Counted from the stretch's first letter, positions 11,486 to 22,321 are shown. The stretch: DNA of 64,000 nucleotides from Hymenopus coronatus (GCA_030762935.1 CM060899.1:18920501-18984500); one strand, 5' to 3'. The notes: a model not told the origin generated them from the letters alone. Translations and numbers: made by a program.

Positions 11486-12388
11486 CAAAAAATCTGATGT
11501 GTTCCATTCACATGAATTTCTCTATTTCTGTATAACAAATTATTTTTAATAAGCTTATGTTTCTATTTATTTCATGCTAATCGAGTGTTCCATTCACATG
11601 CCTTTCTCTACTTCTGTATAACAAATTATTTTTAATAAGCTTATGCTTGTATTTATTTCATGCTAATCGAGAAAAAATTAGCAGAAATAGTCTTATTATT
11701 TATTTCCTTGTAAGTAGAAGTGAAATATGGGAATATCATAGGTTAAAGTGAAGTCAAAAGCTGGTTACTAGGTGACTGAAGTTCCTTAGTGTGTATGGGT
11801 ACGAGTTGACAAATTCCTGTATGAGAAAAGTACAAGTTTTTCAAAGCTGAAACAAAAAATAAGGAATATCTCAAAAACGATCAACTCCTCTAAAAAAAAT
11901 TATATAACATAAACTGTATGTTTTAATGTGTTCTATATTTTTATGTGATAAGTTGTTGTTCATTTCTTACGGTTTAGCAGTTATGCAAAATTCCGTAAAA
12001 TTCACTCAGAATAAAGTAGTCTTCAGAGGCTATTCCCAGAAAATTCAAAATATACATTTTATTTGTCAGGTAAATGTCTTTAATGTGTGATATTTTAATC
12101 AAAATCGTTAGAGCCATTTTTCAGAAAATCGAAATTTTCGAAAAAAATTCCATGTAAACGAATATAAACTAACTAAATACTAAGTTTGGTACTTTAGCAA
12201 CTTTTCGTTTTTGAGTTATTGTGTTCAAAGTCACACGGACACACGGATATTTTTCTGAAAATACTTTATGTGGATACAGGGAACCCTAAAACATATATTA
12301 CCGGAGAAATCTCGGTATCAAATTTTATGGGTACAATACAAAACTTTCTCTATACACTATGTACATAGTACGTGTAGAGAAGGTAAAA
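11486..12388 (+). mobile_element. HINE element with a local tandem duplication
   Basis: Starts AAAATCTGATGTGTTCC and ends at the hairpin (12348-12382) plus 'gagaaggtaaaag'. A stretch of about 88 bp near the 5' end (11499-11586 and 11587-11674) is repeated in tandem. The element is otherwise typical. Confidence 0.8.
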
Positions 12389-12857
12389 GTCTCGGTATGG
12401 TATTTTGGATGGAATACAGTATTCCGCCATTTGCTATACGCATCGAGAAAACAAAAAAGGAGCAGATAGTGAAAGGAAGAGGGGAAGCAACTAGATGCAA
12501 GTGTTAAAGATGGAACATGATGTGATGTGAATTTTGGTGTTAATATACATGCAGGTTGATGTTGATGCTAGCATCTAAGTACACGTGCAACACATTTTAA
12601 TGACGAGGTTTAATTGACGGCGTATCTTGGTGCTTGCAAGGGGATTAAAACCGAAGTGTGACATCCTCGTGCTTCCGTCTATCCTCTTACAACAGCATTT
12701 CCAAGAAACATGCTCACTAAAGGGAAACATTCATGTATCTACATCTTTATGTCTACGGCACTATTTCTCATTTCGCGGAAGGATTTACTGAACCTGTTGT
12801 TTCTATATGAGAAGATATTTCTCTAAGAATGTAGTCAAAAACGTAAAAAGGTTCTGA
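12389..12857. other. Unique interval beginning with a duplicated flank
   Basis: The first 60 or so bases ('tctcggtatgg-attttggatgg-aatacagta...cgagaaaacaaaaaa') repeat those at 11426-11486. The rest is non-repetitive with no recognisable gene. Confidence 0.4.
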
Positions 12858-13023
12858 TTTGTTACATTACCATGACTTTCTCTACATTTCTGTAAGAAAT
12901 TATTGTTAATAAGCTTATTCTTCTATCTATTTAATGCTAAAACATTCTTATTACTTAGTTCCTTTATAGGTAGAAGGAAAATTACAGAATACACTAGGCT
13001 CAACCGACAGTCAAATGCTTTAA
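12858..13023 (+). mobile_element. HINE 5' fragment, old
   Basis: Contains '5' tip-like ttctgatttgttac', 'catgactttctctac' and the 'tgctaa' stem. It is truncated where the next copy starts. Confidence 0.6.
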
Positions 13024-13521
13024 AAATCTGATGTGTTCCATTCAAATGACTTTCTCTACATCTCTACAATAAATTATTGTTAAAAAAAGTATGTTTCTAT
13101 TTATTTCATGCTAACTGACAAAAAAAAGCAGATATAGTCTTTTTATTTGCTTCCTTGTAAGTAGAAGCGAAGTAAGGGAGTAGGTTAAAGTTATGGTCAA
13201 AAGCTTGTTGCTGTGTGACTGAAGTTCCTTTGTTTGTATGGGCATGAGTTCACAAATTCCTGTATGAGAAAAGTCTAAGTTTCTCCAAGCTGAAACCAAA
13301 AACAAGGAATATCTAGTAAACGACGGACTCCACGAAAAAAGGTGTGTAACACAAATGCTCTGTTTTAATGTGCTCTACATTTTTTGTGTGGTAAGTTTTT
13401 GTTCATCTTTACGGCTTAGCAGTTATAAAAAATTCCGTAAAATTCATCCAGAATAAAGCACTCTTCAGTGGCTGTTCCCAGAAAATTCAAGATATACATT
13501 TCATTTGGCATGTAAATATTT
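13024..13521 (+). mobile_element. HINE copy, hairpin half missing
   Basis: A clean 5' end (13024) runs to 'atttggcatgtaaatattttc'. It then joins an inverted copy at the matching internal position. Confidence 0.7.
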
Positions 13522-13935
13522 TCTTTTAACTGGTAAACCGTAAGAGATAGACAAAATCTTACTTAACAAAAATTATAGACCCCGTTAAAACATATAATTT
13601 ATGTTATATGCGTTTTCTCTTGGAGTTGATTGCTTTTAGATATTGTTTGTTATTAGTTTCAGCTTTAAAATACTTAAAACTTTTCTCATACAGGAATTTG
13701 TCAACTCCTGTCCATACAAACAAAGGAACATCAGTCACATAGCAACCAGTTTTTGATTGTCAAGTGATTCTATGGAACTCCCTTATTTTGCTTCTACTTA
13801 CAAGGAAGCAAATAATAAGGTTATTTCTGATAATTTTTTCTCGATTAGCATTAAGTAAATAATAGCATTAGCTTTTTAAAAATAATTTGTTGCAGAGACG
13901 TATAGAAAGTCATGGGAATGGAACACATAATATTT
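13522..13935 (-). mobile_element. HINE copy, hairpin half missing
   Basis: The 5' half runs in reverse orientation, ending '...gaatggaacacataatattttt'. With the preceding copy it forms a tail-to-tail inverted pair centred near 13521. Confidence 0.7.
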
Positions 13936-14785
13936 TTACTTTCTCTAGCTCCATATGTACAATGCACATAGGGATAGAGAAGTATTGTATTCCACCCAAA
14001 AATTCCATGTCGAGATTTCACCGGAAATATATTTTGGGGTCCCTTGATTCCGAAAAAAGCATTTTTAAGAAAAAGGTCCGTGTGTTTGTGTTTCTTGTGG
14101 ACAGCATAGCCCCCAAAACGAAAATAGCGTTGGTATTTAGGTTTAGTACCTTCCAAGGATGCGACACGAAGACTTTCAAAAAAATACCCCCACCACAAAC
14201 ATCCCTTTACATGGAAAAAATTTAAAAATTTTGATTTTCCTAAAAACAGTTCTAATGCTTTTGATTAAAATCCCGTATATTAGAGCTATTTATGTCTGAA
14301 ATAAAATGTATATATCGAATTTATTGGGAATACCCTCTGAGGACCTCTTTATTTTGGATGACTTTTTCTGAATTTTGCTTAACTGCTAAACCATAAGAGA
14401 TAGAAAGAAAACTCACTGCACATAAATGTACCTCATGACAAAACACGCAATTTTTAACCTTTACGTTTTTGTTGTGGAGGTAACCGTTTTCGAGATATTC
14501 CTTTTTATTAGTATCAGCTTTATAAAACTTTTACTTTTCTCCTCAGGACTTTGTCAACTCCTGTCCATACAAACAAAGGAACTTCAGTTACTTAACAACC
14601 AGCTATCGACTATCACTTTAACCTGGTACTCCCTTATTTCGCTTTTATTTACAAGTAAGCAAGTAATAAGACTATTTCTGCTAATTTTTTGTCGATTAGC
14701 ATGAAGTAAATAGAAGCATAAGCTTTTTAGCAATAATTTGTTGCAGAAATGTAGAGAAAATCATGTGAATGGAACACATAAGGTT
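13936..14785 (-). mobile_element. HINE element, full length, variant hairpin
   Basis: Variant hairpin at 13943-13979 (ctctagctcc...gggatagag). GT tract is short. Ends '...gaacacataaggttttttt'. Confidence 0.8.
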
Positions 14786-15220
14786 TTTTTTAATCAAGTT
14801 GTGACTTGTGCCGTTGTTCCCCCAAGAGGGACTCCAGAGGGAGATCCCTGCAATGTAACGGACAGCAGTTTGGGCTATACACATCTTGCCACTCTTTTTC
14901 CTTTCTATAGAATCCGGGTAGACTTATAACACAAAAACTGACAGTGCTCTCTCTTCCTCTCCCCTCTCTATTTTTCATGGCAGCCTTAACGAGAGTTGTA
15001 GATGAAAAGAGGTCAGAAGTACATCAGTGGCGGAAATGTTCTGCCCTCTTATATTGGAACATGGTGTAAGGCCGGATGTAGTCAATAACGCCGTGTGACA
15101 TTCTGCTGTCATTGCAACGGAACAAAATGTACGCCAGGTGGTCCATGTACACACACATAACAATGAATCTGTAGCATTCTCTCTTAAACCAGCGTGTGTT
15201 TCCAAATATTAATGATATTT
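14786..15220. other. Unique interval, relatively GC-rich
   Basis: Several overlapping open frames of 60-76 codons occur on both strands, but I see no known motif or splice pattern. It is not repeated in the window. It could be host intergenic DNA or an old unidentified element. Confidence 0.3.
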
Positions 15221-15568
15221 AGAATTAATTTCTCTACGTCTCTATAACAATTATTGTTAAAAAGCTTATGCTTCAACTCATAGTCAAAAGCTGGTTGCTA
15301 TGTGACTGAAGTTCCTTTGTTTATACGGACAGGAGTTGACAAATTCCTGTAATGGAAATGTATAAGCTTTTCAAAGCTGAAACCAAAAACAAGGGATATC
15401 TACAAAACGATCAATTCCACGAAAAAATTATATATTACATAAATTGTGTGTTTTAATGTTTTCTACATTTTTATGTGGTATGTTTTTGTCCATCTCTTAC
15501 GGTTTAGCGGCTACGCAAAATTCCGTAAAATTGTGCATTGAACATACAGGGCTAGAGAAAGTGAAAAT
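15221..15568 (+). mobile_element. HINE copy with large internal deletion
   Basis: The 5' region is joined at 15531 ('ccgtaaaatt|gtgcattg') straight to the terminal hairpin arm and 'gctagagaaagtgaaaa'. About 500 bp of the body are missing, as is the GCTAAT stem. Confidence 0.7.
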
Positions 15569-15735
15569 AATATGTCATCCTTTACTTGATTTGGTTGGGT
15601 TTTTATTTTCGGAATGTTTGTTTAACTGATAAAATGTAAAATTGTTTTCATATCCATTAATATACCTTTTCCAGTAAAGTAGCTTCGGTTTTGATTAATA
15701 CATTTATCTTGAGTGTGTGCGTGGCCAACTAGCCA

Positions 15736-15974
15736 TTTTTGCTTTCTCTACACGAACTATGCACATAGTGTATAGAGAAGATATTGTAATGCCAAACGTG
15801 GTAGTTAAGTTTGGTATCTTGCAAAGATGTAACACGAAGATTTTCAAGAAAATCCCCCCACCCCGAACTACCCTTTGCATGGAACTTTTTTAGAAAATTG
15901 CAATTTTCTCAAAATGATCTCTACAATACCTTCTCTATACACTATGTATATAGTGAGTATAGAGAAAGTAAAAA
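15736..15974. mobile_element. Miniature inverted HINE (two hairpin ends)
   Basis: A minus-strand hairpin end (15736-15925, itself deleted internally) is followed by a plus-strand hairpin end (15926-15974, '...tatagagaaagtaaaa'). The result is a small element with a terminal hairpin at both sides. Confidence 0.65.
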
Positions 15975-16067
15975 CACAGGAGATAATAAATTACTAACTC
16001 ATTTGTTCTTTCCTTAAGGAAACAACATTATAGATATTATTAGAACCGGTTGAAAAATTCATTGACA

Positions 16068-16140
16068 CAGCAAGGATTTGAACGCGGTTCTCCAGCTCTT
16101 CGTGCGGTTCTCTATCCATTGAGCCACAGTCACAACTTGC
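16068..16140 (-). mobile_element. tRNA-like SINE head
   Basis: The minus strand reads TGGCTCAATGGATAGAG (A box and D arm) followed about 40 bases on by GTTCAAATCC (B box). The acceptor and anticodon stems do not pair well, and A-rich sequence follows, so a SINE head or tRNA pseudogene is more likely than a working tRNA. Confidence 0.55.
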
Positions 16141-16255
16141 CGATATACCATTCAATCTTTCAACTTATTATATGTGTATTACCCGGTTCAACCAATCAGT
16201 ATGTCTCACTTCAAAGGACTACCTAAATGGCGGGAACCGTGTTCAAATCTCGGCT

Positions 16256-17962
16256 GTACATAATGTATAGAGAAGGAATTGCACTCCAACCAAAAATTCG
16301 ATACCGAGATTTCACAGGAAATATATATGTTTTAGGGTCCCCTTTATCTAAAAAAATCTGATGTGTTACACTCACATGACTTTCTCTATATCTCTGTAAA
16401 TAATTATTGTTAATAAGCTTATCTTTTATTTATTTCATGCTAATCGAGAAAAATTACCAGAAATAATCTTATTTCTTGCTTTATAGTAAGTAGAACCGAA
16501 ATAAGGGAGTACCATAGGTTAAAGTGAAAGCCAAAAGCTGGTTGCTATGTGACTGATGTTCCTTTGTTTGTATTGACAGGAGTTGACAAATTCCTGTGTG
16601 AGAAAAGTGTAAGTTTTTCAAAGCTGAAACCAATAAAAAGGAATATCTCAAAAACGACCAACTCCACGAAAAAATGTATGTAACATAAATTGTGTGTTTT
16701 AACGTGCTCTACATTTTTTATGGGTTAAGTTTTTGTCCATCTCTTACGGTTTAGTAGTTATGCAAAATTCATCCAGAATAAAGTAGTCTTCAGAGGCTAT
16801 TCTCAGAAATTTCAGAATATACATTTTATTTGTCAGGTAAATAACTTTAATATACGATATTTTAATCAAAATCGTTAAGCCATTTTTTAGAAAATCAAAA
16901 TTTTCGAAAAAAGTTCCATGTAAAGGGTAGTTTGGGGTGGGGATTTTTCTCAAAATCTTCGTGTCGCATCCCTGGAAGATACTAAACTTAAATACCAAGT
17001 TTGGTATTTTACCGACTTTTCGTTTTTGAGTTATCGTGTTCACAGACACACGGACACACACACACACACAAACACGCACACGGACCTTTTTGTGAAAATG
17101 CTTTTTTTGGATATTGGGGACCCTAAAACATATATTTCCGGTGAAATCTCGGTATCGAATTTTTAGGTGGAGTGCAATACATTCTCTATTCACTATGTAC
17201 ATAGTGAGTATAGAGAAAGTAAAAAGCATTTTCACAAAAAGGTCTATGTGTCCGTGTGTCTGTGAACACGATAACTCAAAAACGAAAAAGTCGGTAAAAT
17301 ACCAAACTTGGTATTTAAGTTTAGAAATTTCCAGGGTTGCGACACGAAGATTTTGAGAAAAATCCCCCCACTCAGCTACCCTTTAGATGGACATTTTTTT
17401 GAAAACTTTGAATTTCTCAAAAATGGCTCTAACGATTTTGATTAAAGTTTCGTGTATTAAAGATATTTACCTGACAAATAAAATGTATATCTTGAATTTT
17501 CTGGGAATAGCCTCTGAGGAATAATTTATTCTGGATGAATTTTACGGAATTTTGAATAACTGCTGAACGTAAGAGATGGACAAAAACTTAATACACGAAA
17601 AATGTAGAGCATGTTAAAAGACACAATTTATGTTATATACATTTTTTTCGTGGAGTTCATCGTTTTTTGAGACATTCCTTGTTTTTGGTTTCTGCTTTGA
17701 GAAACATTTTTCTCATACAGAAATTTGTCAACTGCTGTCCATACAAACAAAGGAACTTCAGCGACATTGCAGCTAGCGTTTGACTATCACTTTAACCTAT
17801 GGTACTCTCTTATTTCGCTTTTACTTACAAGGAAGCAAGTAATAACACTATTTCTTTTAATTTTTTCTGATTAGCATGAAGTAAATAGATGTATAAGCTT
17901 TTTAAGAATAATTTGTTGCAGAGATGTAGAGAAAGCCATGTGAATGATACACATCAGATTTT
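16256..17962 (-). mobile_element. HINE element split by an opposite HINE
   Basis: The hairpin end is 16256-16352 and the rest is 17226-17962. Removing the inner copy restores the usual 'tatcYaaaaaaagcattttcac' exactly, so the interruption is a clean insertion into an A-run. Confidence 0.85.
16353..17225 (+). mobile_element. HINE element, full length, nested
   Basis: Complete copy from TCTGATGTGTTACACTC to 'gagaaagtaaa'. The joint with the host copy gives the element ends without ambiguity other than the A-run. The minus strand holds the longest shared open frame of the family (16744-17235, 163 codons), which I regard as fortuitous. Confidence 0.85.
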
Positions 17963-18165
17963 TCAACTGGTTCTAATAGTATTGTTACCCCTGGATACTT
18001 TTAAATATATATAAACAAAAAATATTGTAGATTTTCATATACATTTGATCATCGTTCATCGTTTATACGTAGAAAATTGTTTTTAACCACTAATAATACA
18101 AATGAAAGATAATGAAATAAAATTGCACGGTTACGCAATAATTTTCCGTTGCAATTTTCCTTACT

Positions 18166-18708
18166 TATTCTGCAACAAACTATTTTTACAAAACATCGGA
18201 GGACGATGGATTTTTTCGGCCGTAAAAATTCTTAGCATGGCTTCCTTCGGAAGGGAAGTAATGCCGTTGTTCCCGTGTTGTAGATTTACGGCCGTAAAAT
18301 AACCTCAAGCCTGATAGGGAGGCCTTGGCAAAATTAAGTGATCTTTCACGCCCAGTTTAGAATGGGTCGCTGAGAACCACAGCAGTTAAAGAGCGTCCCT
18401 AAATGAAACGCCATTTCAGTTCCATCTACTTCATGTTAATTAAAATAACACAATACCGTTTACGGAACTTTTGCTTATTTCCTTATAAGTAGATCAAATA
18501 TCACGGAATGCATTAGAGTAAAGCGATGGTAAAATATTTTTAATATCTGTTTGGTTTTTGATAGAAATTCGATTCACTTTCTGTGGCCAAAAGTAAACCG
18601 GAAAGAAAAGGAATGACAAATGCCTATTTATGAAAGTTTAAGTATCTTAAAATTGAAGCAAATAAAATGCATATTTTGTAACTCGACAAAAAATGTATAC
18701 TAGGTACG
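18166..18708 (+). mobile_element. HINE copy, old, split by SINE A
   Basis: 18166-18194 ('tctgcaacaaactatttttaca') and 18418-18708 (degenerate 5' half) flank the SINE. It is strongly diverged and stops where mariner starts. Confidence 0.5.
18195..18417 (+). mobile_element. SINE A, 5'-truncated
   Basis: Lacks the tRNA head and starts just after the B-box region ('ggaggacgatggatttttt'). Body and tail match the copy at 11118. Confidence 0.8.
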
Positions 18709-19466
18709 ACTGATAAGTCCTGGGCTTCTCAATGAAAAACATTTTCGGAAAGGGAATAATTCTAATTTAATTAAACCATCTCTGTAGTGCGACCTATCAA
18801 GGTCCTCAAAATAGCTGTTTACTGCATCAATGACCTCCTTGTTGCTGTGAAATGTTCGTCCTGCAAGACATTTTTTGAGGTTTGGGAACAGGTGGTAGTC
18901 ACTGGGTGCTAGATCTGGGGAATTGGGTGGATGTTCAAGCAATTCCAACGACTGGCCGGAGCATTGCCGTGATGAAAAATAAACTTTTTTTTTTTTTTTT
19001 TGCCATAAGAGGCCTTTTTCTTTTCACCTCATCACTCAAACGTTTCAAGAAACTTGCGTAGGAGCCACCAGTGATACTTTTACCCTTTTCTAAGTAATCA
19101 ATAAAAATAATTCCTTGTGCATCCCAGAAAATATTTGCCATAACCTTGCAAGCTACCAAAATTGACTTTGTCTTTTTTGAAGTTGGTTCACTTGGCGCAA
19201 TCCTCTGTTTTGACTGTGATTTACTTTCTGGAGTGTAGTGATGTATCCGCGTGTTATCCAGGGTAATAAGCTGTCTATAAAATTCACTCGGATTTTTTTT
19301 GTTGCAACTTTTGATGCGGTGTCAGCAAATACGGCACCCATCTTGCACAGACCTTGTGAAAGCCCAAAACATTACTTAAAATATTACCTGTACGTTCATT
19401 TGATATGTTTACAGCCTATGCTATCTCAAACAACTTTAATCTGCGGTCTTCCAGTACTAAACGATG

Positions 19467-19479
19467 CATTTTTACTTTC
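19467..19479 (+). repeat. Target-site duplication, left
   Basis: CATTTTTACTTTC, identical to 19759-19771. The first two bases belong to mariner and the rest to the start of the HINE. Confidence 0.85.
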
Positions 19480-19543
19480 ACTTATAGAAAACACAACCGG
19501 GCTTGTAGGCCGTGGTCCACTGGGCTTCTCCCTTCGTTCCCCA

Positions 19544-19578
19544 GACGTTTCGCCTGCGTCCGCGGCAGGCATCATCAG
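19544..19578 (-). ncRNA. Hammerhead-like motif, left arm
   Basis: Minus strand: CTGATGA (19578-19572), stem GCCTGC/GCAGGC, GAAACGTC (19551-19544). The bases before and after (CCA and TGG) can form the start of stem I. The extra T after CTGATGA leaves activity uncertain. Confidence 0.45.
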
Positions 19579-19621
19579 TGGCGTGTACATCTCCGTGGTC
19601 TCTCAGTAGCGACTACTGATG

Positions 19622-19656
19622 CTGATGATGCCTGCCGCAGACGCAGGCGAAACGTC
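19622..19656 (+). ncRNA. Hammerhead-like motif, right arm
   Basis: CTGATGA (19622-19628), stem 19630-19635 with 19643-19648, GAAACGTC (19649-19656). The flank before it (gatg) pairs less well with TGGG than in the left arm. Confidence 0.45.
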
Positions 19657-19758
19657 TGGGGAACGAAGGGAGAAGCCCAGTGGACCACGGCCTACAAGCC
19701 CGGTTGTGTTTTCTATAAGTGATTCTAACACCGGCCGTGAAAGCCTTCGAACTTTAAT

Positions 19759-20637
19759 CATTTTTACTTTCTCTATACGCACTATATACATAGTGAATAG
19801 AGTAAGCATTGCGCTCCACCAAAAAAATCGATACCGAGATTTCACCGGAAATATATCTTTTAGAGTCCCCTTTATCTAAAAAAAGCATTTTCACAAAAAG
19901 GTCCGTGTATGTGTGTGTGTGTGTGTCCGTGTGTCCGTGTGTCTGTGAACACGATAACTCAAAAACGAAAAATCGGTAAAATACCAAACTTGGTATTTAA
20001 GTTTAGTATCTTCCAGGGACGCGACACGAAGATTTTGATAAAAAATCCCCCCCAGTCCAAACTACCCTTTACATGGAACTTTTTTCGAAAATTTTGATTT
20101 TCTAAAAAATGGCTCTTACGATTTTGATTAAAATATCATATACTAAAGATGTTTACCTGACAAATAACATGTATATTTTGAATTTTCTGGGAATAGCCTC
20201 TGAAGACTACTTTATTCTGGATGAATTTTGCATAACTACTAAACCGTAAGAGATGGACAAAAACTTAACACACAAAAAATGTAGAGCACGTTAAAACACA
20301 CAATTTATGATATATACATTTTTTTCGTGGAGTTGATCGTTTTTGAGATATTCCTTTTTCTTGGTTTCTGCTTTGAAAAACACTTTTCTCATACAGGAAT
20401 TTGTCAACTCCTGTCCACACAAACAAAGGAACATCAGTCACATAGCAACCAGCTTTTGGCTTTCACTTGAACCTATTGTACTCCCTTATTTCGCTTGTAC
20501 TTACAATAAAGCAAGGAATAAGACTGTTTCTGCTAATTTTCCTCGACTAACATGAAATAAATACAAGATAAGCTTAATAACATTGATTTGTTACAGAGAG
20601 ATAGAGAAAGTCAAGTGAATGGAACACATCAGATTTT
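19759..20637 (-). mobile_element. HINE element, full length, inside mariner
   Basis: Hairpin at 19771-19803, TG/TGTCC tract, 5' end '...acacatcagattttt' abutting mariner 'ttcaatgatctctgg'. Comparison with the uninterrupted mariner at 40140 shows insertion in its 'atttgttcaatg' with no clear duplication. Confidence 0.85.
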
Positions 20638-20959
20638 TTCAATGATCTCTGGAGTTGTCACTTCTCTCGTAGGTCCCATTTTAAACTCTGCAACCCACCT
20701 TTCAATCATTGAATATGAAGGGGCAGAGTCTTTAAATTTTACTGTCCATTTCCTCCTTGATTTCTTTTGGCGTTAAGCCTTTCAAATAGAAGTATTTAAT
20801 CACTGCTCGTTTTTCCAAATCCTCCATTTTCGTGAAGATTCTAAAGTTTTCTTGTTTAAAATGCTGTCATTCGAAAACTAAACAAGTTATTGACCTGTAA
20901 CTATGGATACAAGCTAGTCTAGAGTTAAACTATACGATGCTACCGTCTAAGTGGTCTAG

Positions 20960-21283
20960 TGGCCTAGAACAACGAAAAATAAACAAACATGGCAGAGATA
21001 AATATTGCATCACAATCATAAATATTGTTTCATATTATAATTACTACATTTAGCTAAGGAGCTAAGAATCCCAATTTCGGATTTACGTCACATACTCTAA
21101 GCTCAGTGGAATCCCACTTTCAATTTGGTAATGTTCTTCGGGAGAGGTGTGTTCGGAAATGCCTACTTTGCGTGTTAAATGATTCGCGAATCGTTATTGG
21201 CTTTGCCAAAACACCTAAAGTAACATGTAGCAAGTTTTCGGTTCTACGAATGTGAACAGTCTCAGTATGTTCAGCACAGACGG
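20960..21283. other. Unique interval, nothing recognised
   Basis: Non-repetitive AT-rich sequence; no open frame of note. Confidence 0.3.
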
Positions 21284-22148
21284 AAAAATCTGATGTGTTC
21301 CATTCACATGACTTTCTCTACAACTCCGCAATAAATTATTGTTAAAAAGCTTATACTTCTATTTACTTCCTGCTAATCGAGAAAAAATAAGCAGAAGTAT
21401 TACTTGCTTCCTTGTAAGTAGAAGCAAAATAAGGGAGTAACATAGGTTAAAGGGATGGTCAAAAGCTGGTTGCTATGTGACTGAATATCCTTTGTTTGTA
21501 TGACACGAGTTCACAAAGTCCTGTATGAGAAAAGTATGCTTTTTATAGCTGAAACCAAAAACAAATGATATCTAAAAAACCATCAACTCCACGAAAAAAA
21601 ATGTGTATAACATAAATTGTGTGTTTTAAAGTGCTCTACATTTGTTGTGTGGTAGTTTTTTGTCCATGTCTTACGGTTTAGCAGTTATGCAAAATTCAGT
21701 AAAATTGACCCAGAATAAAGTAGTCTTCAGAGGCTATTCCCAGAAAATTCAAAATATACATTTTATTTGTCAGGTAAATATCTTTAATATACAATATTTT
21801 AGTCAAAATCATTAGAGCCATTTTTTAGAAAATAAAAATTTTCGAAAAAAGTTCCACGTAAAGGGTAGTTTGTGGTGAGGGGATATTTCTCAAAATATTC
21901 GTGTCGCATCTCTGGAAGATACTAAACCTAAATACCAAGTTTGTTATTTTACCGACTTTTCGTTTTTGAGTTATCGTGTTCACAGACTCACGGAGACACA
22001 CACACGGACCTTTTTCTGAAAATACTTTTTTTTTGGATACAGGGGACCCTAAAACATATATTTCCGGTGAAATCTCGGTATCGAATTTTTTTGTGGAGTG
22101 CAGTACCTTCTCTATACACTAAGTACATAGTGAGTATAGAGAAAGTAA
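21284..22148 (+). mobile_element. HINE element, full length
   Basis: Starts AAAAATCTGATGTGTTCC and ends at a hairpin (22110-22142, with 'actaagtacatagtgag') plus 'gagaaagtaaac'. Confidence 0.85.
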
Positions 22149-22321
22149 ACATTCGATATGGTCAGCTTTGTGAAAAGTCTATAAAAGTCACAGTAAATTT
22201 TATCCGGCACAAATACGTCATTACAGCCAGGGTGGCCAGATTGCTTATTATTCAAATTGCAGCTTTAATCTTTACAGTAGCCCAATGTCGCCAGTTTTGG
22301 AATTTCCATTTTCTCTTCTCT

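Larger units (their letters stand above)
19480..19758. mobile_element. Penelope-like foldback with two hammerhead-like motifs
   Basis: Two arms of about 99 bp (19480-19578 and 19622-19721) are inverted copies differing at one base, with a 43-base loop; 37 further bases (19722-19758) continue the right arm. Each arm, read outward from the loop, has CTGATGA, then a perfect 6-bp stem GCCTGC/GCAGGC, then GAAACGTC. This is the order of a minimal type I hammerhead ribozyme as described in Penelope-like retroelement terminal repeats. One extra T lies between CTGATGA and the stem, which departs from the consensus. An exact 13-bp target duplication flanks it. No reverse transcriptase or GIY-YIG coding is present, so it is a fragment. 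Confidence 0.65.
18713..20959 (-). mobile_element. Mariner transposon with nested HINE and Penelope-like insert
   Basis: Tc1/mariner DNA transposon; the transposase would cut and paste the element at TA sites. The C-terminal part is 18713-19466 and the N-terminal part is 20638-20959, separated by the insert. On the minus strand I see the first catalytic aspartate in FWDAQGIIFIDYL (19116-19078) and the last in NSPDLAPSDYHLF (18925-18887). The region of the middle aspartate is frameshifted at an 18-base T-run (18983-19000). The N-terminal helix-turn-helix part is degraded. Left end GGTACGACTGATAAGT follows TA; the right end has decayed. Inactive: split, frameshifted, with stops. Confidence 0.85.

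Noticed and set aside
16744..17235. A 163-codon frame as a real small gene
   Set aside because: It lies in a repeat shared by about 60 copies, most of which are frameshifted or stopped; no start context or domain.
19405..19722. Arginine-rich open frames in the foldback as coding sequence
   Set aside because: They arise from both strands of the Penelope-like inverted arms and continue into mariner or HINE sequence.
22210..22235. Possible hAT-type transposon end ('cagccagggtggccagatt')
   Set aside because: No matching inverted end or duplication was found nearby; only a weak resemblance.
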